Assembly: GCA_023957155.1 (NCBI GenBank)
Contig: JAMLHK010000008.1
Coordinates: 124,001-188,000 of the forward strand
Direction: 5' to 3'
DNA length: 64,000 nt
Source: Chitinophagaceae bacterium
GTDB taxonomy: Bacteria; Bacteroidota; Bacteroidia; Chitinophagales; Chitinophagaceae
Shown here: positions 26,408 to 36,305 of the stretch, one piece after another
How positions within the stretch are numbered: position 1 is the first letter of the stretch
Layout of the letters: every line of letters begins with the position of its first letter
Made by a program: the position numbers and the translations under genes
The notes under the pieces: generated by a model
What the model saw: the letters and a program-made list of their open reading frames with translations, nothing else
What the model was told of the DNA's origin: nothing
The model's database searches: none

Positions 26408-27685
26408 TCAGCCCCCCAATAAATTATCTTTGTCATCACCTTCCAGCAGATCCAGGTCAATCGTGTCAAGTCCGGCAATTCCCTCAATAGAACCGCGGAT
26501 TTGTGCGGCATTCAATAATACTTTTTCCAGGTGCTTTTCTCTTGCCTTCCATAATTTCTCCATGGCATCCCTTTCTTTTTGGATTGACATCCGCATAGAA
26601 AGAAACCCTTCGCGGATCGCTTTCCATTGCTCGGCAAATTCCCGCCCGGTTAAATAATTATAGAGTAAATGCATTTTATCGCCTTTGTTCTCCTGCGACC
26701 GGGCAGTATTATATACTTTAATGATACTATCCCGCAAAATAAATGCAAGGGCCTTCACTTCGGTAAAGCTGCAGATCCATACCCCGTTTTTTTCTCCGAA
26801 CTGGTCCATATCTTTTGGCATGGACTGGGTAACAATAACCGCCACATCGGCGCCCTGGGTTCGCATTTCCGCCTTCAGTTTCTCAATCCAGTCGTTGGCA
26901 AAGTGCTGTGCTCTTTTACTTTCATAAATGATCCTGCCACATTCCTGTCCAAACTGGTTCCGTATGGTTTGTATACAATCTGCGCCTCTGACGCCTTTAC
27001 CTACTTCTTTAATGATGTCAAAGGGAAAGCTGCTTCTCAGCAGGTCTTCCAGGAGAAGCTCCTGTACTTCACCCTGCATTTGCATAGAACCCTGCTCTGC
27101 TTTCCGTTTCATTTCATCTACTAACTTCTTTTGATCTTCGAGTTGCTTCTCCATCTCTTTCATCCTGAGCTGGTATTCTGTTTCTTTTGCACTGATCTTC
27201 TGCTCTTCCAGTTTTCTGATTTCTTCTCCTATCCGTTGTCTTTCTTTAATCAGCGTTTCCTGGATTTGTATTTCCATCTCCTGTTCCCGGTTTTTTAACT
27301 CCTGTTCTTTTTTCAGATATTCCAGCTGTTTGTTACGGGCTTCCTGCAGCTTGGTCTCATTATCCCTGTTGGCCTGTTGCAGCAGGTGCAGCCTGTTTTC
27401 GAAATCTGCACCTATACTTTTCCGTAAGTTTTCTTCCAGCGTTTTTTGCAGGGTTAATTTTTCTTCGGCTAACCTGCCTGCATATTCCGCTTCTTTCTGT
27501 TGCATCTGTTGCAGCAGCGTTTGCTCTTTTCGTAAAAAGCCTTCCTGTTTTTTAAGCCACTCTTCATCTTTTTGTTTGATATAAGAAGCCATCTTTTCCC
27601 GTAGCTCCCTTTTATAATCTTCTGATACCGCCTCTTCCATGGGAAACAGGTGGCCGCAGCCTGGGCATTTTATTTCCGTTGCCAT
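26408..27685 (-). CDS. DUF2130 family protein: zinc-finger-like N-terminus, coiled coil, nuclease-like C-terminal domain
   Basis: A 425-residue cytoplasmic protein. It starts with a CPGCGH motif (residues 8-13) that could be half a zinc site. A very long charged coiled coil (about 25-215) follows. The C-terminal domain contains VGKGVRGADCIQTI, then an E-x-K pair in RIIYESKRAQHFANDWIEKLK and VAVIVTQSMP. That pattern resembles the core of restriction-endonuclease-like (PD-D/ExK) folds. Its cellular role is not established. It is followed at 29 bp by the MtfA-like peptidase. Family assignment is confident; nuclease activity is inference. Confidence 0.85.
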   Translation of the reverse strand: MATEIKCPGCGHLFPMEEAVSEDYKRELREKMASYIKQKDEEWLKKQEGFLRKEQTLLQQMQQKEAEYAGRLAEEKLTLQKTLEENLRKSIGADFENRLHLLQQANRDNETKLQEARNKQLEYLKKEQELKNREQEMEIQIQETLIKERQRIGEEIRKLEEQKISAKETEYQLRMKEMEKQLEDQKKLVDEMKRKAEQGSMQMQGEVQELLLEDLLRSSFPFDIIKEVGKGVRGADCIQTIRNQFGQECGRIIYESKRAQHFANDWIEKLKAEMRTQGADVAVIVTQSMPKDMDQFGEKNGVWICSFTEVKALAFILRDSIIKVYNTARSQENKGDKMHLLYNYLTGREFAEQWKAIREGFLSMRMSIQKERDAMEKLWKAREKHLEKVLLNAAQIRGSIEGIAGLDTIDLDLLEGDDKDNLLGG

Positions 27686-27755
27686 TCCCTCTATTTTTTT
27701 ACAAGTTTACAAAACCTCGTAAAATTCAATATATTTAGTTTTCTAAACAGAGAAT

Positions 27756-28625
27756 ATGATAACAAGGCGATCGCTCATTAAAAAGTCTTTACTCTTTTCC
27801 TCTTTATTGCAAACCGGCGTATGTAAAGAGCTGATTGCAGCAGAACGGGCAAAAGGATTCAAAATCGGTGCGTGCGACTGGTCTTTAGGTAAGGGAAGCA
27901 ATATAGGCGCTTTTGATGTGGCCCGTTTAATAGGGCTTGATGGTATTATGGTAGATATGGGCAATGTGGAGAATAATTTACACATCAGGCAAAAAAAACT
28001 CCGGGAAGATTATCTTAAGGAATCGGCCCGGACGGGAATTGCTATTTCCAGCCTCGCGATGGGGATATACAACAGGGTGCCGTTCCACACGGATGAACGG
28101 GTACAGGAATGGGTGAGAGGATCTATTGATGCGGCTCAGGATCTGCGGGTAGAGGTATTGCTGCTGGCTTTTTTTAATGCAAGCGATCTGCGTAATGATG
28201 ATGCCAGGAAAGCTGCTGCGGTGAGGCATTTACGGAGCTTAATGCCTTATGCGGAAGAGAAAGGTATTATCCTGGGTATAGAATCCTATCTTGATGCCAG
28301 GGAGCATATCGAAATTATGGAAAAGGTGGGATCGGAAAATCTGAAAGTATATTTTGATTTTCGTAATACGGCGGATGCCGGCTACGACCCTGTTGTTGAA
28401 TTTAAAAAGCTGGGAAAAGACAGGGTATGTGAGCTGCACATGAAGGAAAATGGGTTTTTATTAGATGAGGGCTCGGTAGACTGGAAGGCGGTAAGTAAAG
28501 CCGTTGGTCAGACCAGGTATAAAGGAAGCGGCTGGATGCAAATAGAAGGAGCAGTACCTAAGGGCGGAGCTGTTGTGGAAAGTTATCGTCATAATCTGGC
28601 TTATTTACGGAAGCTGTTTAAGTAA
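27756..28625 (+). CDS. Tat-exported sugar phosphate isomerase/epimerase-like TIM-barrel protein
   Basis: A 289-residue xylose-isomerase-like barrel. It begins ITRRSLIKKSLLFSS, a plausible twin-arginine signal, and continues into KIGACDWSLGKGSNIGAFDVARLIGLDGIMVDMG. Metal-ligand candidates appear in the family order: Glu in LGIESYL, Asp in VYFDFRNT, His in ELHMKEN and Glu in MQIEGAV. That arrangement suits ketose 3-epimerase-type enzymes or periplasmic 3-keto-glycoside processing. The next gene, 106 bp downstream, is a large cytochrome-bearing dehydrogenase-like lipoprotein, and the two may act together on an oxidised sugar. The substrate is unknown. Confidence 0.82.
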   Translation: MITRRSLIKKSLLFSSLLQTGVCKELIAAERAKGFKIGACDWSLGKGSNIGAFDVARLIGLDGIMVDMGNVENNLHIRQKKLREDYLKESARTGIAISSLAMGIYNRVPFHTDERVQEWVRGSIDAAQDLRVEVLLLAFFNASDLRNDDARKAAAVRHLRSLMPYAEEKGIILGIESYLDAREHIEIMEKVGSENLKVYFDFRNTADAGYDPVVEFKKLGKDRVCELHMKENGFLLDEGSVDWKAVSKAVGQTRYKGSGWMQIEGAVPKGGAVVESYRHNLAYLRKLFK

Positions 28626-28731
28626 ATAAAATAAGGCCGTAAGTAAAGCAGATGGCCTGGGATACAGCAATACCCCCTGGTGTGGCTTAAGAGAGACTGA
28701 CTTATTCTTTAAAATATATTAAAATTTTCGG

Positions 28732-31605
28732 ATGAAAATAACACGTGTTCTTACCGGTATTTCTTTTTGTTGTGTTTTGTTTACTGCCTGCGATCGCACC
28801 CATCCTAAAACCCGGACCGATATTCCTTTTTTTCTTCCGGATGACCTGGAAGTTACTTTATGGGCAGAATCTCCTATGTTCCATAATCCTACCAATATTG
28901 ATATTGACGCCCGTGGCAGGCTGTGGGTTACAGAAGCGGTGAACTATCGCAATTTCAATAATGACTCTACCCGGTTCTTACACTATCCGCAGGGCGACCG
29001 GGTAGTGATCCTGGAAGATACGGATCATGATGGTGTTGCAGACACCTCAAAAGTATACGTGCAGGATACGAGCCTGGTATCACCCCTGGGTATTGCCGTT
29101 ATTGGTAACAAGGTTATTGTTTCCTGCGCTCCGAATCTTATTATATATACCGATGAAGATGGTGATGATAAGCCGGACAAGAAAGAAATCTTTTTGACCG
29201 GGTTTGGCGGAAAAGATCATGATCATGCGTTACATGCGGTATTGGCCGGAGCTGACGGCAACTGGTATTTTAATACCGGCAATGCCGGCCCGCACCTGGT
29301 TACGGATAAAGCCGGCTGGTCATTGAGATCAGGTAGTATTTACAATGGAGGTACACCGTATAGTAAAGGAAATGAAGGCAATCTGAAAAGTGATGATGGC
29401 AAAGTATGGGTAGGGGGACTGGCATTACGGATCCGTCCGGATGGCACCGGGCTGAAAGTTATGGGGCATAATTTCAGGAATGCGTATGAGCTTACAGTGG
29501 ACTCTTATGGTAATTTCTGGCAGAATGATAATGATGATGAAGTGGCGGCCTGCCGGGTATCGTGGCTGGCAGAAGGCGCAAATGCAGGCTACTTCAGTGC
29601 GGACGGTACCCGTACCTGGGCAGCCGATCAGCGGCCTGACCAGGACGTGTTTACTGCCCACTGGCACCAGGAAGATCCCGGTGTAATGCCCGTAGGGGAC
29701 AGAAGCGGGGCGGGAGCGCCAACCGGCATCGTGTTAAATGAAGGCGATGCGCTGGGAGAAAAATATCGCGGGATGCTGCTCAGTGCGGATGCGGGGAGAA
29801 ATGTGGTGTTTGGTTATTATCCCGAAAAAGAAAAATCGGGACTCGTGCCCGGTAAAAGATTCAATTTTTTTACTTCACTGAGTGAAGACAATGCATTGTA
29901 TGTATGGAATGATAGTGCAGCGAATGCAAATAAAGAAAAGTGGTTTCGCCCCAGTGATGTGGCGATTGGAACAGACGGTGCCTTATATATAGCCGACTGG
30001 TATGACCCTGTTGTGGGAGGGCACCAGATGCAGGATAAAAAAGGCGTTGGCAGGATTTATCGCGTTACCCCCAAAAATAAAACCCTGGTTGCGCCTGCAA
30101 TAGATCTTTCCACTACGACAGGACAGATAGCGGCGTTGCGTAACCCGGCTGTCAACGTACGTTACCTCGGCTTCCTGCAACTGAAGCAACAGGGCGAGGC
30201 TGTTCTCGATCCCGTTCAGGATCTGTTAAAAGATAAAAATCCTTATATACAGGCCAGGGCAATATGGCTGTTGCCTCAGTTAGGCGATAAAGGGATAGAG
30301 GCTACAGCGGCGTTGCTAAAGAATAAGGATGAAATGATAAGAGCTACTGCTTTCCGTTCTCTCCGGGCAGTGGTTCCCGATATCTTGCCTTATGCAGTGC
30401 AACTGCAAAATGATCCTTCCGCTTTTGTACGCCGGGAAATTGCTATCGCGTTGCGCGATCTTCCGTTTGATAAAATACAGCCTGTATTACTGGAATTGTC
30501 CAGGCAGTTTGACGGGGAAGACCTGTGGTACCTGAATGCCTTGGGTGATGCGATGGAGGGTCATGAGGAAGAAATGTATCCCCGTGTGAAACAATTGTTG
30601 GCCGAAAATAAAACAGCTGCCGAATGGGATAAGAAAATGAGCCGCTTTGCCTGGCGCCTGCATCCTGAAAGCGCATTAAACGATCTCTTACAACGGGCTG
30701 CTGACCCGGCATTAGAAGCGGGAGAGCGGAAGCGTGCAATTACGGCTATTGGATTTATGAAAAGCAGGGAAGCTGCAGAAGCTATGCTTGCGCTCAGGGA
30801 AAACCGGTTACCGGATGTTGCTGAACAGGCTTCCTACTGGCTTTCCTTCCGGCAGGGTAATAACTGGTATGCTTTATTGGATTGGGGAAAGCTGAAGATC
30901 AATACGGGCTATGAAAAGAAACTGAATGCGGCAAAAGCTAAGCTGATGGTAGTGCAGGACGGGCGTCTTTCATTGGGTACCAGGCAGGGCCGATTAAAGC
31001 AACTGGTGCTGGATTCAATAGGCGGGCAGTTATTGATCGGACTGGCTTCGGAAAATAAATTTCCTCCCGAATTAGTTCCTGCCGTGGAAGAAAATATATT
31101 TAAAAATCCGGATCTCACCATAAGAGTACAGGCAGGAAAATATTTTAAGCAGCCCGGCACACCCAAAAATTATTCTATTGCTGATATGGCTGCATTGAAA
31201 GGGGATCCTCAAAACGGTAAAGCTGTCTTTACGGCGCATTGTGCTTCCTGTCATAAGTTTGCACAGACTGGTGCCGCCATTGGCCCGGAGTTAACGCGTA
31301 TCGGTAAAAAGTTTGATAAGATGGGCTTGTTTGATGCGATCGTCAACCCCAGTGCGGCTATACTATTGGGTTATGAGCCCTGGCTTATCAATACCAAAGA
31401 TGGCAGCTCCTTTTTTGGCTTCCTGATCAGTGAAAACAAGCAGACGGTAATCATTAAAGATATAGCCGGTCAGCAGCATACCATTTCCACAGACCAGATC
31501 AGTACCAGGCAAAAGCAGGATAAAAGTTTAATGCCGGAGCCGGGTCTTGCAGGTATATCCGAGCAGGAATTGGCCGATGTGGTTAGTTTTTTACTGGCAG
31601 GTTAA
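28732..31605 (+). CDS. PVC-type membrane-bound dehydrogenase lipoprotein with HEAT repeats and c-type cytochrome domain
   Basis: A 957-residue lipoprotein (lipobox in VLFTACDRT). Domain order: an NHL/quinoprotein-like six-bladed propeller (about 35-440, with LEVTLWAESPMFHNPTNIDID and WNDSAANANKEKWFRPSDVAIG), then alpha-helical HEAT-like repeats (about 450-780), then a C-terminal cytochrome c domain. The haem motif is CASCH at residues 837-841 (after KAVFTAHC). It resembles the large haem-binding dehydrogenases seen in Planctomycetes and Bacteroidota, assumed to oxidise sugars or alcohols in the periplasm. The electron acceptor is unknown. The upstream TIM-barrel gene is a likely partner. Confidence 0.85.
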   Translation: MKITRVLTGISFCCVLFTACDRTHPKTRTDIPFFLPDDLEVTLWAESPMFHNPTNIDIDARGRLWVTEAVNYRNFNNDSTRFLHYPQGDRVVILEDTDHDGVADTSKVYVQDTSLVSPLGIAVIGNKVIVSCAPNLIIYTDEDGDDKPDKKEIFLTGFGGKDHDHALHAVLAGADGNWYFNTGNAGPHLVTDKAGWSLRSGSIYNGGTPYSKGNEGNLKSDDGKVWVGGLALRIRPDGTGLKVMGHNFRNAYELTVDSYGNFWQNDNDDEVAACRVSWLAEGANAGYFSADGTRTWAADQRPDQDVFTAHWHQEDPGVMPVGDRSGAGAPTGIVLNEGDALGEKYRGMLLSADAGRNVVFGYYPEKEKSGLVPGKRFNFFTSLSEDNALYVWNDSAANANKEKWFRPSDVAIGTDGALYIADWYDPVVGGHQMQDKKGVGRIYRVTPKNKTLVAPAIDLSTTTGQIAALRNPAVNVRYLGFLQLKQQGEAVLDPVQDLLKDKNPYIQARAIWLLPQLGDKGIEATAALLKNKDEMIRATAFRSLRAVVPDILPYAVQLQNDPSAFVRREIAIALRDLPFDKIQPVLLELSRQFDGEDLWYLNALGDAMEGHEEEMYPRVKQLLAENKTAAEWDKKMSRFAWRLHPESALNDLLQRAADPALEAGERKRAITAIGFMKSREAAEAMLALRENRLPDVAEQASYWLSFRQGNNWYALLDWGKLKINTGYEKKLNAAKAKLMVVQDGRLSLGTRQGRLKQLVLDSIGGQLLIGLASENKFPPELVPAVEENIFKNPDLTIRVQAGKYFKQPGTPKNYSIADMAALKGDPQNGKAVFTAHCASCHKFAQTGAAIGPELTRIGKKFDKMGLFDAIVNPSAAILLGYEPWLINTKDGSSFFGFLISENKQTVIIKDIAGQQHTISTDQISTRQKQDKSLMPEPGLAGISEQELADVVSFLLAG

Positions 31606-31684
31606 ATAAAAATGATATTGTCTTTAGCACCGGTTGAAACGATACCGTTTGTTCATTAAAAATGTTAAGGGCAAAAGGTTGATT

Positions 31685-34600
31685 ATGATAAGCGAGATCA
31701 AAAAGATGGGTGTGATGGCGGGGTGTTTGCTGTTATTGATTTCGGCAGTAGCGCAGGTGTCCGAGTATCATCTGCAGTTATTTGACTATCCCAGCGGTAT
31801 ACGTCCCGATGAGGTACAATCTATGGGAAAGGATGAAAAAGGGCTGCTTTGGATTCAATACCGGTCGCTGGTACAAAGCTTTGACGGTAAGGAGGTGCAG
31901 AACTACCGGCCTGCAGGCAGGGTTAACAGTCTCCTTTGTGATAAGGAAGGTAAAATATGGGTGTGCTCTGAAGAAAAGGTATTTCTTTTTTCCGAAAGAA
32001 CAGGTGCGTTTATACCTGTTGACATAGATGCTCCGGGGGACGGTTTAAAAATAGGCCCGGTGACGGAATTGCCGGACCGGCGGATATGGATGCTTACCTC
32101 TGACGGTTTTTTTCAGTTCGACAAGGTAAAACAGCGGTTTACCAGGGTGAAAACAATGTTCAGTGCTGCACATGAACTGAATACCAACATCTGCCGGTTA
32201 TTCGGGAATGTGATATTTGTACACGGCAAAAATTTTATCTATCGTTATCATATCAATACCGGTAATGCGGATAGTGCATCTATAGGAAGGATATACGGGG
32301 TGTTTCCTGTAAGTGAAGACAGTTTACTTGTTAGCATGGATGATTTTTCACCCCGATGGTATTGCTTTTCAACAAACAGATTCACCGAAGCTTCACTGGG
32401 GAATAACATCAGGGGATCGTTTAGTTTCAGAGATATGACGGCGATTTCGAAAACGCATTTTCTAATTGGTTCTTCAGAAGGGATTTTTAAGTATGATACC
32501 GAGAAAAAGCAGTTCCTCAACCTGAATTTTTTCCTGAACGGGCGGAAGGTAGCAACCAGGGAATATGCCAGGTCTATATTCTATGATGAAGAGGAAGGAT
32601 ATGTCTGGATCGCTTCAACAGATGGTATTGTCCGGTTTGCCTTAATGAACCCGTCTATGGCATTGATTAAAATAAGCCAGATGGATGAAGAAGTATCTGT
32701 GGATGTCAATGATATAAGACGGATGGTTGAAGATGAGAAGGGGAGAATATGGCTTGCTACCGGGTATGGTTTTGTTTGCTGGGAGAAAAAAGAGAATAAA
32801 TGGATATTGTTCCCTCCGGCTAAGGATGACAATAGCAGGTTAAGTCACGAATCCATACGGGGATTAGTATATGATGGCAGGTACCTGATACTCGGACCTA
32901 CCAATAAAGGGGTATGGCTGTTTGATATCAATACACATCAATACCGGCGCCCGGTATATGATTCGGAAGATACCCGGAGGCTGAGTGAAACAGATTTTAT
33001 CTATAATATGACCACCCTGCGGAATGGCGATCATATTATTACCGCTGCCCGCGCGGTATATGTACTTGATGGAAAAACATACCGGATGAGACTGCTTAAC
33101 TATCCGGGGATACATAAAGGGGCTGCAAGTTTTTGTGCACAGGGAAGCGATGGAATAGTATGGGTTGCCACATCTTCAGGTGTGTATTGTTTTGACGCGG
33201 CATTGAATTACCTGCTGACGGTACCCCGGGCTTTCAGCGGTAACCTGCTTACGCTTGAGCATAGCGGGTTTATGTTGCCGGATAACCATTTACTGCTTTC
33301 CGGGGCCGGCGGATTGTATACGCTTTACTATAAAGACGGGGAAGTGATAAGCGAAAAACTGACGGATATTTTTGACGATATTAATTTATATACTCTTTAC
33401 CAGGACGGGAACGGTATCATCTGGGCCAGCTCTGAGAATGGAATTTACCGCTTTGATCCCCAAACTTTAAAATTGAACCTGTTTGATCGTTCTGACAACG
33501 TTCAGGGATACGGGTTTAATTGTAATGCATGGTTCAGGGATAAAGAGGGTTTTCTTTATTTCGGAGGTCTGAACGGGATGAATTACTGGCGTCCCGAAAC
33601 GTTTTCATATCCTTCCCAGTCATTTGATGCCTATATCAGTAAAGTAAGGATTGGTGGTAAGACGTATTCCATGTATGCTTTTGACTCTGTGGGGCCGATC
33701 AGTTATTCAGACCGCTCCATCGGGGTCGTGTTTTCGGCCGTATATTTTAATAATCCGGATAAGGTAAAATTCCGGTACCGGCTCAACGGGCGGGATGAGG
33801 ATTGGAAAGAAACGGGGAGTGGCAGTATTGTAAGTTTTTCATCGCTTGCTCCGGGCAGTTATGTCCTGGAAATGGAGGCCAGCCTGAACCAGGTTGACTG
33901 GATAAGCGCAAATAATACCTTAGCCTTCAGGATCCTTAACCCTTTTTGGATGACCTGGTGGTTTATTGTCTTGTGCATTGTTCTGGCAGGAGTGGTAACC
34001 ATGCGTATTATCTTCAATCACCAGCGAAAAATCAACAGGCATAAAGAAGAGTTGGAAACAGCCCAGTCTGTTAATCATATTGCTTCCGCTATCTATGAAG
34101 CCCCGGATATAGAAAGCTTTTTGCCGGAATTAGCCAGGCTTTGTAAGGAAAAGCTGCATTTCAAAGATTGTATTATCTATACAACAGACCGGGAGACGGG
34201 GCTGTTACATCAAAAAGGAGCTTTGTTAGCGGGTCGTGTTTTTGATCGGGGCAACGGGATTCATAAGGCAGGAGAAATTGCGGAACGGGTGGCTTATTCG
34301 GGCAGGGCAGAGGTGAATACTGAAACTGCGGGTGATGTTGCTGACAAAGAAAAAGCAAAGGTAATGTTATCAGAAGTTGCTGTTCCCGTGATTATAGACG
34401 GAAACGTATGGGGTGTTATCTATGGCGGGCACACAAAGAAAGGTTTCTTTTCACAAAAGCATCTGCCGGTACTCACCACTATTGCTTCGCTTTGTGCCAA
34501 TAAGATCATAAAAGCTAAGGCCGACCGGGAAAAGGCGATGGCCGAATCTGTACTGGTTGATACGCGGCAAAAAATGGCCGAAGCAGAAATGCAGGCGTTA

Positions 34601-35221
34601 AGAGCACAGATGAATCCGCATTTTATATTTAACAGCCTGAATTCTATTAATCGTTATATTGTAAAGAGCGACCAGGTTACGGCGTCATTATACCTTACAC
34701 GGTTTGCCCGGTTAATACGGTTAATATTGGATAATTCCAATAACAAGACGGTTACTTTAGCGAGTGAATTGGAAGCATTAAAGCTGTATATTGAAATGGA
34801 AAGCATCCGGTTTGAAAAGAAATTTACCTGGCATGTAGATGTCCCTCCGGATGTGTATCCTGAAAGCATATATGTGCCTCCGTTACTTATGCAGCCGTAT
34901 GTGGAAAATGCAATATGGCATGGATTATTGCATAAAACAACAGCAGGTTATTTATGGGTACGTATCAGCCGGAAAGGAAGTGACTTACTGCAATGTGTAA
35001 TACAGGACAATGGTGTGGGCAGAAAGAAAGCGAATGAATTAAAAAATAAAACAATTTCGTCAAGGAAATCAATGGGGATGCAACTTACCGAAAGCCGGCT
35101 CATGTTAATGGGACATTTGGCCGGTTCAAATGCATCGGTAGATATCGAAGACCTGGCAGATGAACATGGAGCGGCGCTGGGTACAAGGGTTACGCTCAAT
35201 ATCCCGGTTGATGAATTTTAA
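31685..35221 (+). CDS. Propeller-sensor LytS-type histidine kinase with GAF domain
   Basis: A 1,178-residue sensor with a signal-peptide-like N-terminus (MGVMAGCLLLLISAVAQ). Two seven-bladed propellers of Reg_prop-type repeats follow (for example EKGRIWLATGYGFVCWEK and NGIIWASSENGIYRFDPQ). Next come a Y_Y_Y domain (VKFRYRLNGRDEDWKETGSGS) and a membrane helix near residue 756-780 (FWMTWWFIVLCIVLAGVVT). A cytoplasmic GAF-like domain (about 800-930) precedes the LytS-type kinase with the phospho-accepting His in MNPHFIFNSLN (residue 979), and then the ATPase. The ORF is open from TTG 31634, but ATG 31685 is more plausible. The cognate regulator starts 4 bp after the stop. Such sensors usually detect carbohydrates; the ligand here is unknown. 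Confidence 0.88.
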   Translation: MISEIKKMGVMAGCLLLLISAVAQVSEYHLQLFDYPSGIRPDEVQSMGKDEKGLLWIQYRSLVQSFDGKEVQNYRPAGRVNSLLCDKEGKIWVCSEEKVFLFSERTGAFIPVDIDAPGDGLKIGPVTELPDRRIWMLTSDGFFQFDKVKQRFTRVKTMFSAAHELNTNICRLFGNVIFVHGKNFIYRYHINTGNADSASIGRIYGVFPVSEDSLLVSMDDFSPRWYCFSTNRFTEASLGNNIRGSFSFRDMTAISKTHFLIGSSEGIFKYDTEKKQFLNLNFFLNGRKVATREYARSIFYDEEEGYVWIASTDGIVRFALMNPSMALIKISQMDEEVSVDVNDIRRMVEDEKGRIWLATGYGFVCWEKKENKWILFPPAKDDNSRLSHESIRGLVYDGRYLILGPTNKGVWLFDINTHQYRRPVYDSEDTRRLSETDFIYNMTTLRNGDHIITAARAVYVLDGKTYRMRLLNYPGIHKGAASFCAQGSDGIVWVATSSGVYCFDAALNYLLTVPRAFSGNLLTLEHSGFMLPDNHLLLSGAGGLYTLYYKDGEVISEKLTDIFDDINLYTLYQDGNGIIWASSENGIYRFDPQTLKLNLFDRSDNVQGYGFNCNAWFRDKEGFLYFGGLNGMNYWRPETFSYPSQSFDAYISKVRIGGKTYSMYAFDSVGPISYSDRSIGVVFSAVYFNNPDKVKFRYRLNGRDEDWKETGSGSIVSFSSLAPGSYVLEMEASLNQVDWISANNTLAFRILNPFWMTWWFIVLCIVLAGVVTMRIIFNHQRKINRHKEELETAQSVNHIASAIYEAPDIESFLPELARLCKEKLHFKDCIIYTTDRETGLLHQKGALLAGRVFDRGNGIHKAGEIAERVAYSGRAEVNTETAGDVADKEKAKVMLSEVAVPVIIDGNVWGVIYGGHTKKGFFSQKHLPVLTTIASLCANKIIKAKADREKAMAESVLVDTRQKMAEAEMQALRAQMNPHFIFNSLNSINRYIVKSDQVTASLYLTRFARLIRLILDNSNNKTVTLASELEALKLYIEMESIRFEKKFTWHVDVPPDVYPESIYVPPLLMQPYVENAIWHGLLHKTTAGYLWVRISRKGSDLLQCVIQDNGVGRKKANELKNKTISSRKSMGMQLTESRLMLMGHLAGSNASVDIEDLADEHGAALGTRVTLNIPVDEF

Positions 35222-35224
35222 AAT

Positions 35225-35980
35225 ATGGTCATGATAAGATGTATTTTGGTAGATGATGAAACGAATGCGCTCGAAATGATGGAGTGGCTGCTGAAAACCT
35301 ATTGTCCGCAGGCAGAAATTGTAGCCATGTGCAATACGGCCGGGCAGGGTATAGAAGCTATAAAAAAATATAAGCCCGATGTGGTGTTTCTTGATATTGA
35401 GATGCCCCGGGTCAGCGGCTTTGATATGCTTGAGCAGGTTAAAAACCTGTCATTCGAGATCGTATTCTGCACGGCGTACAACGAGTTTGCCATAAAAGCA
35501 TTTAAATATGCCGCATTAAATTATTTATTAAAGCCGGTTGATCCCGATGAGCTTAAAGTTACTATGCAGCGGATAGAAGGGAAAAAAGCGGTACTTAACA
35601 GGGAGCAGCTGACATTGTTGCTCCAGCAGTTGAACCCGCCTGCAAAATCCACTCCCGCGCGTATTGCACTTACCACAGGCGAGGGCCTGGTATTTATTGC
35701 AACCCGTGATATCATTTATTGTAAAGCGGAAGGTAATTATACTACCGTGGTGCTTACCGATGGAAGGAAGATCACGGTGTCGAAAGTACTTAAAGAGTTG
35801 GATGAGATACTAAGTGGTCCGGATTTTTACCGGGTACACAGCTCGTTCCTGATCGGGATTAATCACATCAAAAGATTTATTCGCGGTGAGGGCGGGCATG
35901 TCATTATGGATAATGATGATAATATAACGATCTCCCGTAGCCGCCGGCAGGAATTCCTGGAGCTGTTTTCCAGGTTTTGA
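35225..35980 (+). CDS. LytTR-type response regulator
   Basis: A 251-residue two-component regulator paired with the upstream kinase. The receiver domain (1-120) has the acidic pocket in ILVDDETNA and the phospho-Asp in DVVFLDIEMPRVSG, with the switch Thr and Lys in FCTAYNEFAIKAFKYAALNYLLKPV. The LytTR DNA-binding domain (about 150-251) includes GLVFIATRDIIYCKAEGNYTTVVLTD and a C-terminal NITISRSRRQEFLELF. Start ATG 35225 or 35231 (MIRCILVDD) are both possible. Downstream non-coding DNA runs to an intrinsic terminator at 36209-36239 associated with the 24-nt repeat box. Targets are unknown. Confidence 0.92.
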   Translation: MVMIRCILVDDETNALEMMEWLLKTYCPQAEIVAMCNTAGQGIEAIKKYKPDVVFLDIEMPRVSGFDMLEQVKNLSFEIVFCTAYNEFAIKAFKYAALNYLLKPVDPDELKVTMQRIEGKKAVLNREQLTLLLQQLNPPAKSTPARIALTTGEGLVFIATRDIIYCKAEGNYTTVVLTDGRKITVSKVLKELDEILSGPDFYRVHSSFLIGINHIKRFIRGEGGHVIMDNDDNITISRSRRQEFLELFSRF

Positions 35981-36178
35981 AATGCAGGGAAAGTTGCTTT
36001 TACCTCTTTGTTATTTTAGCCGGGAAAAGCGGACCGATGTAGCGCCGGGTATCTCTAACCCTGGATTCCCGGATGAAAATAGCCGTGTGTTTATGCTAAA
36101 TACACAGCGAATCCGGCCGAATACTAAAAAGAACGACAAAGCTTCTTTTTTATCAAAATCACATAATACTTTTAACGA

Positions 36179-36239
36179 GGTTTTTCATAGGATATTGGAT
36201 TTTAAAAGCGGGGCGCATGTCTATGCGGCCCTTTTTTTT
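36179..36239 (+). repeat. 24-nt box plus intrinsic terminator, copy 1
   Basis: A 24-nt box (36179-36202, beginning GGTTTTTCATAGG and ending TTGGATTT) is followed 6 nt later by a GGGGCGCAT/ATGCGGCCC hairpin with one mismatch and a run of eight T. It lies about 200 bp past the LytTR regulator stop in the 325-bp gap 35981-36305. The box is identical in the two copies at 40142-40200 and 40345-40402. Confidence 0.8.
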
Positions 36240-36305
36240 ATCCTTACCTGATTTGCCGGGATATATAAGCCCGCCTTGACCTGAAATGGGGCCCTTTCCC
36301 CGTAC

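Noticed and set aside
35982-36251. 89-codon + strand frame after the LytTR regulator
   Set aside because: No family features, starts 2 bp after the regulator stop and runs through the box-terminator element; considered non-coding.
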